A stretch of DNA of 64,000 nt from Auraticoccus monumenti. GTDB lineage: Bacteria; Actinomycetota; Actinomycetes; Propionibacteriales; Propionibacteriaceae. Under the pieces are notes generated by a model that did no database searches, was not told where the DNA came from, and saw only the letters and a list, made by a program, of their open reading frames with translations. The stretch is from NCBI RefSeq assembly GCF_900101785.1, contig NZ_LT629688.1, positions 1 through 64,000 on the forward strand. The letters are read 5' to 3'. This document shows, piece after piece, positions 53,730-60,918 of this stretch; position 1 is the stretch's first letter, and every line of letters starts with the position of its first letter. The position numbers and the translations under genes are program-made.

Positions 53730-55018
53730 CCCGCCGCCCCGACGCCCCGCGGGACGTCCCCGAGCCGGGACACGGCGCTGACCTGCACCGGGTCGAGCGC
53801 GAAGAGCTCGCGCAGGGCGTCGGCGTAGTCGGTGGCGCCCTCGGTGGCGGCGTGGGCCTGGAGGCGGACGGTCGGCTGGTGCAGGATCTTGTCGACGACC
53901 CGGCGGACGGTGCGCTCCACCTCGTGCAGCTGCTCCGCACCCAGGTCGGGGACCTTGCCGGTGAGCCGGGCCATCTCGGCGCTGACCACCTCGGCGGCCA
54001 TGGTGCGCAGGGCGACCACGGTCGGGGTGACGGTGGCCGCGCGCCGGGCCCCGAGGAAGTCCGAGACCTCCCCGGCCACCAGCTCGGTCGCCGCCTGCAC
54101 CTCGTCGACGGTGGCGGTGTCGACCTGGCCGGCGCGCAGCGTCTCCAGGTTCACCAGGGTGAGGAGGTCACCGACGCGGGGGTCGACGTCGGCCGGCATG
54201 GCCAGGTCGACCACGGCCCGCAGCGGCGTCACCGACACCTGCTCGGGGACCACCACGTACCCGGGGGCCCCGACGCAGCTGACCAGCACGTCGGCCCCGG
54301 CCAGGGCCCGGTCCAGCTCCTCCAGCGGGAAGGCCCGCCCCTCGACCTGGTCGGCCAGCCGCTGGGCCTTGCTCAGCGTGCGGTTCACGACGACCACGCC
54401 CGCCCCCTCGGCGGCCACGGTGTGGGCGGCCAGGGAGGCGATCGAGCCGGCGCCCAGCACGACCACGGTGCGCCCGGCCAGCGGCAGCCCCTGACCGCTC
54501 AGGGCGTCGACGGCCGCGCTGACCAGGGATCGCCCGGCCGAGCCCACCGACGTCTCGTGCTGGACCCGCTTGCCGACCCGCAGCGCCTGCTGGAAGAGGC
54601 TGTTCAGCGCCGAGCCGACGGTGCCGGCCTGCTGGCTGGCGGTCAGCGCCTGACGCACCTGGCCGAGGATCTGGCTCTCGCCGACCACCATCGAGTCCAG
54701 CCCGGCGGCCACGGTGAAGAGGTGCCCGACGGCCGCCTCGTCGTAGTACACGCGGCAGATCTGCTGCAGCTCCGCACCGCTGAGGGAGGAGCCGGCGGAG
54801 AGCTCGGCGACCACGGCCTCGAGGCCGGCGTGGAAGCGTCCGACCTGGACGTAGACCTCGGTGCGGTTGCAGGTGGAGAGGACCACGACCTCCTCCACCT
54901 GCTCGTGGGCGGTCAGCGCGTGCGCCATCTTGACGACTCCCGCCGTGTCGAGCGCCAGCGCGTTGAGCGCATCGACACCCGCCCCGTGGTGGGACGCGCT
55001 GACGACCAGGATGCTCAC
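53726..55018 (-). CDS. hemA: Glutamyl-tRNA reductase
   Basis: It reduces glutamyl-tRNA(Glu) with NADPH to glutamate-1-semialdehyde, the committed step before HemL. The 430 residues have the catalytic Cys50 in VVVLSTCNRTEVYV, GLDSMVVGESQILGQVRQAL, VGKRVQHETSVGSAGRSLVSAAV, the NADPH-site VVVLGAGSIASLAAHTVAAEG, and VVDLAMPADVDP. The GTG start overlaps the rex stop by four bases, so the redox sensor and the pathway's entry enzyme are co-translated. Confidence 0.96.
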   Translation of the reverse strand: MSILVVSASHHGAGVDALNALALDTAGVVKMAHALTAHEQVEEVVVLSTCNRTEVYVQVGRFHAGLEAVVAELSAGSSLSGAELQQICRVYYDEAAVGHLFTVAAGLDSMVVGESQILGQVRQALTASQQAGTVGSALNSLFQQALRVGKRVQHETSVGSAGRSLVSAAVDALSGQGLPLAGRTVVVLGAGSIASLAAHTVAAEGAGVVVVNRTLSKAQRLADQVEGRAFPLEELDRALAGADVLVSCVGAPGYVVVPEQVSVTPLRAVVDLAMPADVDPRVGDLLTLVNLETLRAGQVDTATVDEVQAATELVAGEVSDFLGARRAATVTPTVVALRTMAAEVVSAEMARLTGKVPDLGAEQLHEVERTVRRVVDKILHQPTVRLQAHAATEGATDYADALRELFALDPVQVSAVSRLGDVPRGVGAAG

Positions 55019-55884
55019 TGGAGGACCTCTTCCCTGCGGCCCGGAGGGGCCTCGATGCTGGACGCGACCGAGTCGTCGGTGGGCACGTCGGAGTGGTGGT
55101 GACCGTCGTGGACGGGGTCACCGGGCTGCTGCGGGGAGCCGTCGGTGCCACCCAGGTCAACACCTGCGGAGGGGTCGGCTGTTCCCTCCGGGCGGACCGC
55201 GTGCTGCTGGTGGTAGGCCAGGATCTGCAGCTCCTGACCGAGGTCGACCGTGCGCACCACGACCCCCTCGGGGACCTGCAGCACGGTGGGGGCGAAGTTG
55301 AGGATGCTGGTCACCCCGGCGGCCACCAGCCGGTCGCAGACCGACTGGGCCGGCTCGGCCGGGGTGGTGATGATGCCGACCACCGGCTGGGCCTCGCGGA
55401 CGGCCTCGGCCAGGCCCGCGTCGCCGGTGATGGTGAGCTCCTCGGGGTCGTTGCCCTCCAGCCGGACGCGCTGGCCGATCAGCACGTCGGAGGCGTCGAC
55501 CAGGGCCGCCACCCGGAACCCGCGCCCGGCGTAGCCGGAGTAGCTGGCCAGCGCGGTGCCGAGGTTGCCCATCCCGACGATCACCACCGACCACTGCAGG
55601 GTCGAGCCGATCTGGGCGCCGATCTTGGTGCGCAGGATGGCGACGTCGTAGCCGACCCCGCGGGTGCCGTAGGAGCCGAGGTGGCTGAGGTCCTTGCGGA
55701 GCTGGGCGGGGTTCACCCCGGAGGCGTCGGCCAGCTCGCCGCTGCTGACCGTGGCCAGGCCGTGCTCGGCGAAGCCGGAGAGGGCACGGAGGTACAGCGG
55801 CAGCCGCGCGATCGTGGCGTCGGGGATCGTCCGGTGGGCCCGCGACGTCGGCGCGGTCGCATCGGAGTGCTGAACCCCAGCCAC
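55015..55884 (-). CDS. rex: Redox-sensing transcriptional repressor Rex
   Basis: Rex reads the NADH/NAD ratio and represses respiratory and heme genes when NADH is low. The 289 residues comprise an N-terminal winged helix (IARLPLYLRALSGFAEHGLATVSSGELADASGVNPAQLRKDLSHLG, residues about 24-70), a Rossmann domain with VVIVGMGNLGTALASYSGYAGRGFRV (NADH site), and the swap helix near ILNFAPTVLQVPEGVVVRTVDLGQELQILAYH. The last 60 residues form a low-complexity Asp/Gly/His tail (DGHHHSDVPTDDS), longer than in most Rex proteins. The GTG start at 55884 has GAGGGAGG upstream. Rex heads the hemA-hemC-hemD operon. Confidence 0.93.
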   Translation of the reverse strand: MAGVQHSDATAPTSRAHRTIPDATIARLPLYLRALSGFAEHGLATVSSGELADASGVNPAQLRKDLSHLGSYGTRGVGYDVAILRTKIGAQIGSTLQWSVVIVGMGNLGTALASYSGYAGRGFRVAALVDASDVLIGQRVRLEGNDPEELTITGDAGLAEAVREAQPVVGIITTPAEPAQSVCDRLVAAGVTSILNFAPTVLQVPEGVVVRTVDLGQELQILAYHQQHAVRPEGTADPSAGVDLGGTDGSPQQPGDPVHDGHHHSDVPTDDSVASSIEAPPGRREEVLQ

Positions 55885-55941
55885 GCGCCTCCCTCGGGTG
55901 CCGTCGGCCTCCACCCACGACGGGCGGGGCCGCTCCGACTC

Positions 55942-55969
55942 ACTGTAGGAGATGGTCTGTGGCCGACAA
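55942..55969 (-). promoter_or_regulatory. Promoter of the rex-hem operon
   Basis: On the minus strand TTGTCG (55964-55969) and TACAGT (55942-55947) are separated by 16 bases, a good sigma-A-type pair. The start site would leave a leader of roughly 50 bases before the rex GTG. The bases TTGTCGGCCACAG over the -35 show weak two-fold symmetry but not the TTGTGAA-TTCACAA of a canonical Rex operator. Confidence 0.55.
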
Positions 55970-56294
55970 AGTAAGGCGAACCTGCTTGTTCGGCGCGGGC
56001 TTCCCCGGCGCCCCGGACGCCGTCCGGGCCACCCGCCCGCGGGCGGGGTGGTCGGCGCCACCATCCGTGACGCCGACCACCCGCTGGTTCGGTGCGGCGA
56101 CGGGCGCCGCCACCGTCCTCGCCCTCACGACCACCCGGCGGGCGCGTGGGCGTCGATGCAGCCGGTCCGCCCGCAGCAGAACGGGCGGCGCGCGGCTGTC
56201 GTCGCGAGGGAGGAGATCTGTGTGTCGGGACGAGGGCCGGCCTCGTCACCGGGGCGCGCCTCCCCGCAGGTGGTCGGCGGGGAGGCGCTGCGGG
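55970..56294. other. Intergenic stretch between rex and the small membrane protein gene
   Basis: About 325 bases with no recognisable gene. Translations in all frames are Arg/Pro-rich and look non-coding. It lies upstream of rex and downstream of the small membrane protein gene, both on the minus strand; apart from the rex promoter at its left edge, I see no repeats or hairpins that stand out. Confidence 0.4.
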
Positions 56295-56576
56295 TCAGGA
56301 GTCGTAGCGCTCGCGGCTGCCGGACTTGGCCAGGCCGCGGCTGATCAGGTAGCCGATGGTCAGCAGGGTGACGAAGAACCAGGCGCGCTCCACGCCGAAG
56401 CCCTGACCGTCGTCACCGTTGTCGGTCACCGCGGCGGCGATCAGCACGGCCACGGAGACGAGGACGTAGAAGATGAACTCGGTGGTCTTGAAGGCGGCCT
56501 TGGTCTCGGTGGTCTGCCGGCGGGGCCGGTCGTTGCCGAGGTTCAGCTCGCTGCGCGGGGTGGTGGGGTTGCTCAT
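56295..56576 (-). CDS. Small two-helix membrane protein
   Basis: The 93-residue product has a polar N-terminus (SNPTTPRSELNLGNDRPRRQTTETKAAFKTTE), a first helix FIFYVLVSVAVLIAAAVT, a short acidic loop DNGDDGQGFG and a second helix AWFFVTLLTIGYLISRGLA, with a charged tail. AGGGAGA just before the ATG at 56576 supports translation. It is divergent from the sensor kinase gene and shares with it a long intergenic region containing three GTCCTAG elements. Function unknown. Confidence 0.78.
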   Translation of the reverse strand: MSNPTTPRSELNLGNDRPRRQTTETKAAFKTTEFIFYVLVSVAVLIAAAVTDNGDDGQGFGVERAWFFVTLLTIGYLISRGLAKSGSRERYDS

Positions 56577-57061
56577 GGGATCTCCCTGGGTAGACCGCGT
56601 CGTGTCGCCGCGGTGGTGGCGGAGCCGGTTCCCGACTTCTTCGCCTGACTCCCCCGCTGCTGGTGGCAGCAGGGCTTCTTCATCGAAGGTGACAGAGGCG
56701 ATCTGCCGCGTCGACTGGACCATCGGGCCCGGTGGAGCGGGCATGTCTGGTCCTCTGGGTCGTTCCCGGCAGCTCGGTCCGATGGTCCTAGGACCCGTGT
56801 CGGTCCCGCCCCTTCCCGCGAGCCGCCTGGACGCCCGCAGCGGCGGGGCGTGCAGCCCGCGGACCCCCGTCCGGCGCCTCCCGGGCGTGGGCTCACCGAC
56901 GTCCGGGGAGTCCTAGGACCACTGGTCGGGTGCCCGGGTCCGCGCCTCCACCGCTGTCCGCGCAGCACCGTGACGGGGCGGTGGGGGTCCTAGACTCCCC
57001 GGTGGACGGAGGCCATCGTGCTCATCTCAGAGACGCCTGCTCGACACCGATCTGCGCCCCG
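56577..57061. promoter_or_regulatory. Regulatory region with three GTCCTAG(G)AC elements, upstream of the sensor kinase
   Basis: GGTCCTAGGACC (56784-56795) is a perfect 12-base palindrome, GTCCTAGGAC (56910-56919) a perfect 10-base one, and GTCCTAGAC (56987-56995) a variant that overlaps a TAGACT -10 box at 56991-56996. The start site would leave a leader of about 60 bases before the kinase ATG. No gene is seen in these 485 bases. Repeated palindromes upstream of a NarL-type system suggest autoregulation. Confidence 0.5.
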
Positions 57062-58549
57062 ATGACGACCGACGCCGAGGGGGGCGACCCGCACCCGACC
57101 GCTCCCGCGTCCCCGACGGCGGGACGACGTGGACTCCCCCAGCCACCCGGTCGGCGCCCTCGTCGTGCGCTCGGTGGTCGGCACGAGTGGTTGGGCCGCG
57201 GCTCCATCGCCCGTCTGATGGTGGTGTACATGCTGGTGGCCCTGGGCGCCTTCGTGCTGTGCGGGGTCGGCCTGGCCCTGGCCCAGCGGCACGCCGCCCT
57301 GGAGGAGGCCGTGCGTGACGCGGAGGTCACCACGACGCTGCTCGCCTCACGGGTCGTGCAGCCCGCGCTCCCCCGCACCCCGCTGGACCCGGCCGAGGTC
57401 GACCCGGCGTTCGACCAGGTCGTGCGCGAGCGGGTGCTGGCCGCACCGATCACCCAGGTGCGGGTCCTCGACGAGGACGGGCTGGTGGTCTACGCCACCG
57501 ACAGCTCCGTGGTCGGCCAGCAGGAGCCGCTGACCCCGGCCCAGCTCGACGCCCTGCGCAACGGCACCACCGTCGCCACCGCCGTCGGCGACGAGGGCCC
57601 CGACCCCACCCGTCTCCTCGGCGACCGGGAGGGTCAGTCGCTCGACGTCGGCGTCGGCGTGCGGTCGCCGTCGGACCAGGCGCTGCTGGTGCAGACGCGG
57701 CAGCCGTACGAGGCGGTGTGGCTGACGAGCCGGACGGTCTGGTTGTCCCTCCTGCCCAGCTTCGTGCTGGCCCTGACCCTGCTCTACCTGGCCAAGATCG
57801 GGTTCGCCTACCGCCTGACCCGCAGCCTGTACGGGGTCCAGGCCGAGCGGGAGCAGCTGCTGGTCACCGCGCTCGCGGCGGCCGACCGGGAGCGCACACT
57901 GATCGCCTCCGACCTGCACGACGGGGTGGTCCAGGGACTGGCCGGCGCCAGCTGGACCCTCACCGACGTGGCGAACCGCACCCGGTCCGGAGGACAGCCG
58001 GAGGTGGCCGACACCATCGCCGAGACCGCCCGCAGCCTGCGCCAGTGGGTGCGGGAGCTGCGCAGCCTGATCGTCACCGTGACCCCGCCGGCGCTGCACA
58101 GCGAGGGGCTGCGAGCCACCCTGACCGACCTCACCGCCACGCTCGACGCCCGCGAGATCACCGTCGAGCTGGACGTGCAGGTGAGCGACACGCTGAGCGA
58201 GACCACCGAGTCGCTGGTGTACCGGGTCGCGCAGGAGGCGATCCGCAACGTCATCCGGCACGCGCACGCCTCGCGGGTCCAGCTGCTGGTGACGCAGGAC
58301 GACGGGTGGCTCCGGCTCACGCTCACCGACGACGGGCAGGGCTTCGACGCCACGGCGGTGTCGGCGCGCCGACGCGGCAGCGTGGGTCTCACGCTGCTGG
58401 CCGCCCTGGTGCAGCAACGGGGCGGCACGTTGCGGGTGGAGTCCGCCGTCGGCGACGGCACCACGGTCACCCTCGTCCTCCCCGAGCAGGGCGCACCCGA
58501 CCCGGACGTCACGGGCGGGGAACGGGCGAGGGCCGGGGCGCTGCGGTGA
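57062..58549 (+). CDS. NarL-type sensor histidine kinase (HisKA_3)
   Basis: The 495-residue membrane kinase has a polar N-terminus, a first helix (LMVVYMLVALGAFVLCGVGLALA, residues about 52-74), an extracytoplasmic domain of about 150 residues (75-225), a second helix (LSLLPSFVLALTLLYLAKIGFAY, about 228-250), then HisKA_3 with the phospho-accepting His286 in ASDLHDGVVQGLAGASW, and the HATPase_c domain with VAQEAIRNVIRHAHAS (N box) and LTDDGQGFD (G1). The ATG at 57062 has no good ribosome site, so the start is less firm. The response regulator overlaps its stop by four bases. The signal is unknown. Confidence 0.9.
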   Translation: MTTDAEGGDPHPTAPASPTAGRRGLPQPPGRRPRRALGGRHEWLGRGSIARLMVVYMLVALGAFVLCGVGLALAQRHAALEEAVRDAEVTTTLLASRVVQPALPRTPLDPAEVDPAFDQVVRERVLAAPITQVRVLDEDGLVVYATDSSVVGQQEPLTPAQLDALRNGTTVATAVGDEGPDPTRLLGDREGQSLDVGVGVRSPSDQALLVQTRQPYEAVWLTSRTVWLSLLPSFVLALTLLYLAKIGFAYRLTRSLYGVQAEREQLLVTALAAADRERTLIASDLHDGVVQGLAGASWTLTDVANRTRSGGQPEVADTIAETARSLRQWVRELRSLIVTVTPPALHSEGLRATLTDLTATLDAREITVELDVQVSDTLSETTESLVYRVAQEAIRNVIRHAHASRVQLLVTQDDGWLRLTLTDDGQGFDATAVSARRRGSVGLTLLAALVQQRGGTLRVESAVGDGTTVTLVLPEQGAPDPDVTGGERARAGALR

Positions 58550-59187
58550 TCCGGGTCCTGATCGTCGACGACCACCCGCTGGTCCGCCGCGGGCTGGCCG
58601 GCGTGCTCGACAGCGCCCCCGACGTCGAGCTCGTCGGGGCGGTGGCCGACGGGGCCCTGGCTGCTGACGCGGCAGCCGACGGGCGGGCCGACATCGTGCT
58701 GATGGACCTCTCGATGCCCGGCATGGACGGCGTCGAGGCCACCGGTGAGGTGCTGGCCCGTTGCCCGGACACCCGTGTCGTCGTGCTCACCTCCTTCGCC
58801 GAGCAGGCGCGGGTCCTGGCCGCGCTGGACGCCGGTGCGGTCGGCTACCTGCTCAAGGACTCCGAACCCGAGGACCTGCTCCAGGCCATCCGCGAGGCCG
58901 CCGCCGGACACGCCCCCATCTCGCCCCGGGCGGCGCTGGCCCTGCTGCCCGCACGCGGGCCGAGCCGGCCCCGGCGGGGGGAGGACCTCAGCCCGCGGGA
59001 ACGAGAGGTCCTCGCGCTGGTCGCCGTCGGGCTGCCCAACAAGAGCATCGCCCGACGGCTGCAGCTGAGCGAGAAGACCGTCAAGGCCCACCTCACCCGC
59101 ATCTTCGCGACCCTGGGCGTCTACGACCGGACGTCCGCCGCGCTCTGGGCCCAGCGCAACGGCCTGCTCGAGGAGGAGAACAGGTAG
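58546..59187 (+). CDS. NarL/LuxR-family response regulator
   Basis: The 213-residue regulator has a receiver domain (IRVLIVDDHPLVRRGLAGVL, phosphorylation site Asp54 in VLMDLSMPGMDG, and VGYLLKDSEPEDLLQAIR) and a C-terminal LuxR-type helix-turn-helix (LSPREREVLALVAVGLPNKSIARRLQLSEKTVKAHLTRIFATLGV, residues about 146-192). The GTG start overlaps the kinase stop. It is the cognate partner of the preceding kinase. Its targets may include the GTCCTAG elements upstream of the kinase. Confidence 0.93.
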   Translation: MIRVLIVDDHPLVRRGLAGVLDSAPDVELVGAVADGALAADAAADGRADIVLMDLSMPGMDGVEATGEVLARCPDTRVVVLTSFAEQARVLAALDAGAVGYLLKDSEPEDLLQAIREAAAGHAPISPRAALALLPARGPSRPRRGEDLSPREREVLALVAVGLPNKSIARRLQLSEKTVKAHLTRIFATLGVYDRTSAALWAQRNGLLEEENR

Positions 59188-59193
59188 GGGTCC

Positions 59194-59949
59194 TCAGCCC
59201 TGCACGGTGGGCGCGACGACCAGGCTGCTGATCTCCACGTCGTCGGGCTGCTCGATCGCGAAGGCGACGGTCCGGGCCACCGCCTCGGCGGAGATCCCCA
59301 TCCGGCTCATGCTCACCCGGGTCTGCTCCCGCAGCTCCTCGGGCATGGAGTCGGCCAGGTCGGTCCGGACGAAGCCGGGCGAGATGGTGGTGGTCCGCAG
59401 CACCCCGTCGGTGGACTCCGCCCGCAGGCCCTCCATGAACGTCCGCACCGCGTTCTTGGTGGCCGAGTAGACCGCCAGCGTCGGGGTGACGCCGATCGTC
59501 CCGGCGAGGGAGGCGATGGTGACGACGTGGCCCCGGCCCTGGTCGCGGAACACCGGGAGCGCGGCGGCCACGCCGTTCAGCACGCCGACGAGGTTGACCT
59601 GCACCATGGCCGCCCAGCCCTCGGTGTCGAGGTCCTGCACCGGGCCGATCGGGGCCACCCCGGCGTTGTTGACGATCGCGTCCAGCCGGCCGTGCTGCTC
59701 GACCGTCTGGGCGACCAGGTGCTGGACGTCGGCCAGCCGGGTGACGTCCACGCGTCCGGAGGTGGCCCGGCCGCCGTCGTCGCGGAGGGAGGCGGCGACC
59801 GCCTCCACCGCCTCGGCCCGCCGGCCGGCGAGCACGACCGTCGCGCCGCGCCGGGACAGCAGGCGGGCGGTGGCGGCGCCGATCCCGCTGCCGGCGCCGG
59901 TCACCACGACGACCTTGCCGGCGACGCCTTCGGTGGGGGGTGTGCTCAT
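59194..59949 (-). CDS. Short-chain dehydrogenase/reductase, second TetR-controlled copy
   Basis: The 251-residue SDR shows VVVVTGAGSGIGAATARLLSRRG, IVNNAGVAPIGPVQDLD, TIASLAGTIG and the YSATKNAV active-site Tyr-x3-Lys, followed by TTISPGFVRTDLAD. It belongs to the YdfG/clavaldehyde-like short SDRs. It is divergent from a TetR gene with two strong operators between. It converges on the response regulator with a six-base gap. Substrate unknown. Confidence 0.9.
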   Translation of the reverse strand: MSTPPTEGVAGKVVVVTGAGSGIGAATARLLSRRGATVVLAGRRAEAVEAVAASLRDDGGRATSGRVDVTRLADVQHLVAQTVEQHGRLDAIVNNAGVAPIGPVQDLDTEGWAAMVQVNLVGVLNGVAAALPVFRDQGRGHVVTIASLAGTIGVTPTLAVYSATKNAVRTFMEGLRAESTDGVLRTTTISPGFVRTDLADSMPEELREQTRVSMSRMGISAEAVARTVAFAIEQPDDVEISSLVVAPTVQG

Positions 59950-59969
59950 GGGAGTCCTCTCGCTACAGT

Positions 59970-60012
59970 CGGACAGGTGTCCGTTTCATCGAGACTAAGT
60001 GGACACCTGTCC
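59970..60012. promoter_or_regulatory. Twin operators for the divergent TetR gene
   Basis: GGACAGGTGTCC (59971-59982) and GGACACCTGTCC (60001-60012) are both inverted repeats with GGACA/TGTCC-type arms, and each is followed by GTTT. Centre-to-centre distance is 30 bases, about three helical turns. They fill the 83-base gap between the SDR and regulator starts, so the regulator probably represses both. Confidence 0.72.
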
Positions 60013-60032
60013 GTTTGTCCACAGGAGGTGCC

Positions 60033-60593
60033 GTGAGCCCGTCGACCCCGCGCGCGGACGCGGTGCGCAGCCGCGCCCGGATCCTGGCCTCCGCCCGCGA
60101 GCTGGTCGACGCCCCGGGTGGGTTGCGGCTCAGCGCCGTGGGCCGTGCTGCCGGCGTCGGCCAGGCGACGGTCTACCGTCACTTCCCCACCGTCGAGGCG
60201 CTGCTGACCGAGCTGTACCGGGTCGAGGTCGGGGAGCTGGCCGACGCGGCGCACGACCTGCTGGGACGCCACCCGGCCCTGGAGGCCCTGCGGCTCTGGC
60301 TGACCCACCTGACCCGCTACGCCCGCACCAAGCGCGGCGTGCTGGCCGCTCTCGGTGGGAGCCTGGCCGAACCGGTCGCCGGGGAGACGGCGGCCCTCGT
60401 CCGGGAGGCCGTCGACGCCCTGCTGACCGCCGGCCAGGCCGACGGCTCGCTGCGGGCCGACGTGGACGCGGTGGACGTGATCGCGATGATCGGGTTCCTC
60501 TCGCGGGTGGGTGAGCCCGAGGTCGCCGACCGGGCCGAGCACCTGCTGGTGCTGGTGCTCGACGGGCTGCGGACCCGCCCGCAGGGCGGCTGA
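60033..60593 (+). CDS. TetR-family transcriptional regulator (paired with second SDR)
   Basis: The 186-residue protein has the TetR DNA-binding segment RSRARILASARELVDAPGGLRLSAVGRAAGVGQATVYRHFPTVEAL (residues about 12-58) and a C-terminal domain with LWLTHLTRYARTKRGVLAALGGSLAEP, like the SbtR/TetR_C_25 subgroup. The GTG at 60033 has AGGAGG directly upstream and is far better placed than the ATG at 59940 in the operator region. It should bind the two GGACA-type palindromes upstream. Confidence 0.88.
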   Translation: MSPSTPRADAVRSRARILASARELVDAPGGLRLSAVGRAAGVGQATVYRHFPTVEALLTELYRVEVGELADAAHDLLGRHPALEALRLWLTHLTRYARTKRGVLAALGGSLAEPVAGETAALVREAVDALLTAGQADGSLRADVDAVDVIAMIGFLSRVGEPEVADRAEHLLVLVLDGLRTRPQGG

Positions 60594-60654
60594 GAGAGCC
60601 CGCACCCCCTGCCACGGCCGTCCAGCGCCGCCAGGAGTCGACGTCCCGCCGAGG

Positions 60655-60703
60655 GTCAAAGGGGCGTCAAGGTCTCCTCCGAGTCGTCAAGGCGGCGTCA
60701 AGG
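60655..60703 (+). promoter_or_regulatory. Paired direct repeats (GTCAARG) upstream of kdp
   Basis: GTCAAAG or GTCAAGG starts at 60655, 60666, 60686 and 60697. The spacings are 11, 20 and 11, so there are two 18-base sites (GTCAARG-N4-GTCAAGG) 31 bases apart. Tandem half-sites one helical turn apart are the mark of OmpR-family response regulators, to which KdpE belongs. kdpDE are not in the window, but this is the natural position for KdpE control of the potassium pump. Confidence 0.65.
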
Positions 60704-60733
60704 ACGTCGGCGGGAGGCTGCCGCGGCGTTGTG

Positions 60734-60835
60734 ATGGCGGACGTGCCTGATCTCGTGCTGGTCCTCGTCCTGGTGGGGTTCTTCGCCCTGCTCGCCCTCG
60801 CGTCCCGCCGACTGGGGAGGGGTGAGCGGTCGTGA
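60734..60835 (+). CDS. Small single-helix membrane peptide before kdpF
   Basis: An ATG at 60734 opens a 33-codon frame: MADVPDLVLVLVLVGFFALL followed by ALASRRLGRGERS, one membrane helix and a basic tail (positive-inside, N-out). Its stop overlaps the kdpF GTG by the GTGA pattern used elsewhere in this genome, which argues that it is translated. No ribosome site is seen directly upstream of the ATG. Small helices near KdpFABC exist in other actinobacteria, but I cannot name this one. Confidence 0.5.
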   Translation: MADVPDLVLVLVLVGFFALLALASRRLGRGERS

Positions 60836-60918
60836 TCGTGGACGTCGTGGCCGGCGTGCTCGCGATGGCCCTGATCGGCTACCTGCTGCACGCCCTCACC
60901 CACCCGGAGCGGTACTGA
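60832..60918 (+). CDS. kdpF: KdpF subunit of the potassium-transporting ATPase
   Basis: The 28-residue peptide (VIVDVVAGVLAMALIGYLLH, then ALTHPERY) is a single helix ending in the HPERY-like tail that marks KdpF. KdpF stabilises the KdpFABC complex in the membrane. The GTG start overlaps the preceding small frame (GTGA), and its stop overlaps the kdpA start (TGATG). Confidence 0.85.
   Translation: MIVDVVAGVLAMALIGYLLHALTHPERY

Noticed and set aside
55959-55975. Possible Rex operator upstream of rex
   Set aside because: TTGTCGGCCACAG has only weak symmetry and lacks the TTGTGAA/TTCACAA arms of known Rex sites, so I keep it only as part of the promoter.
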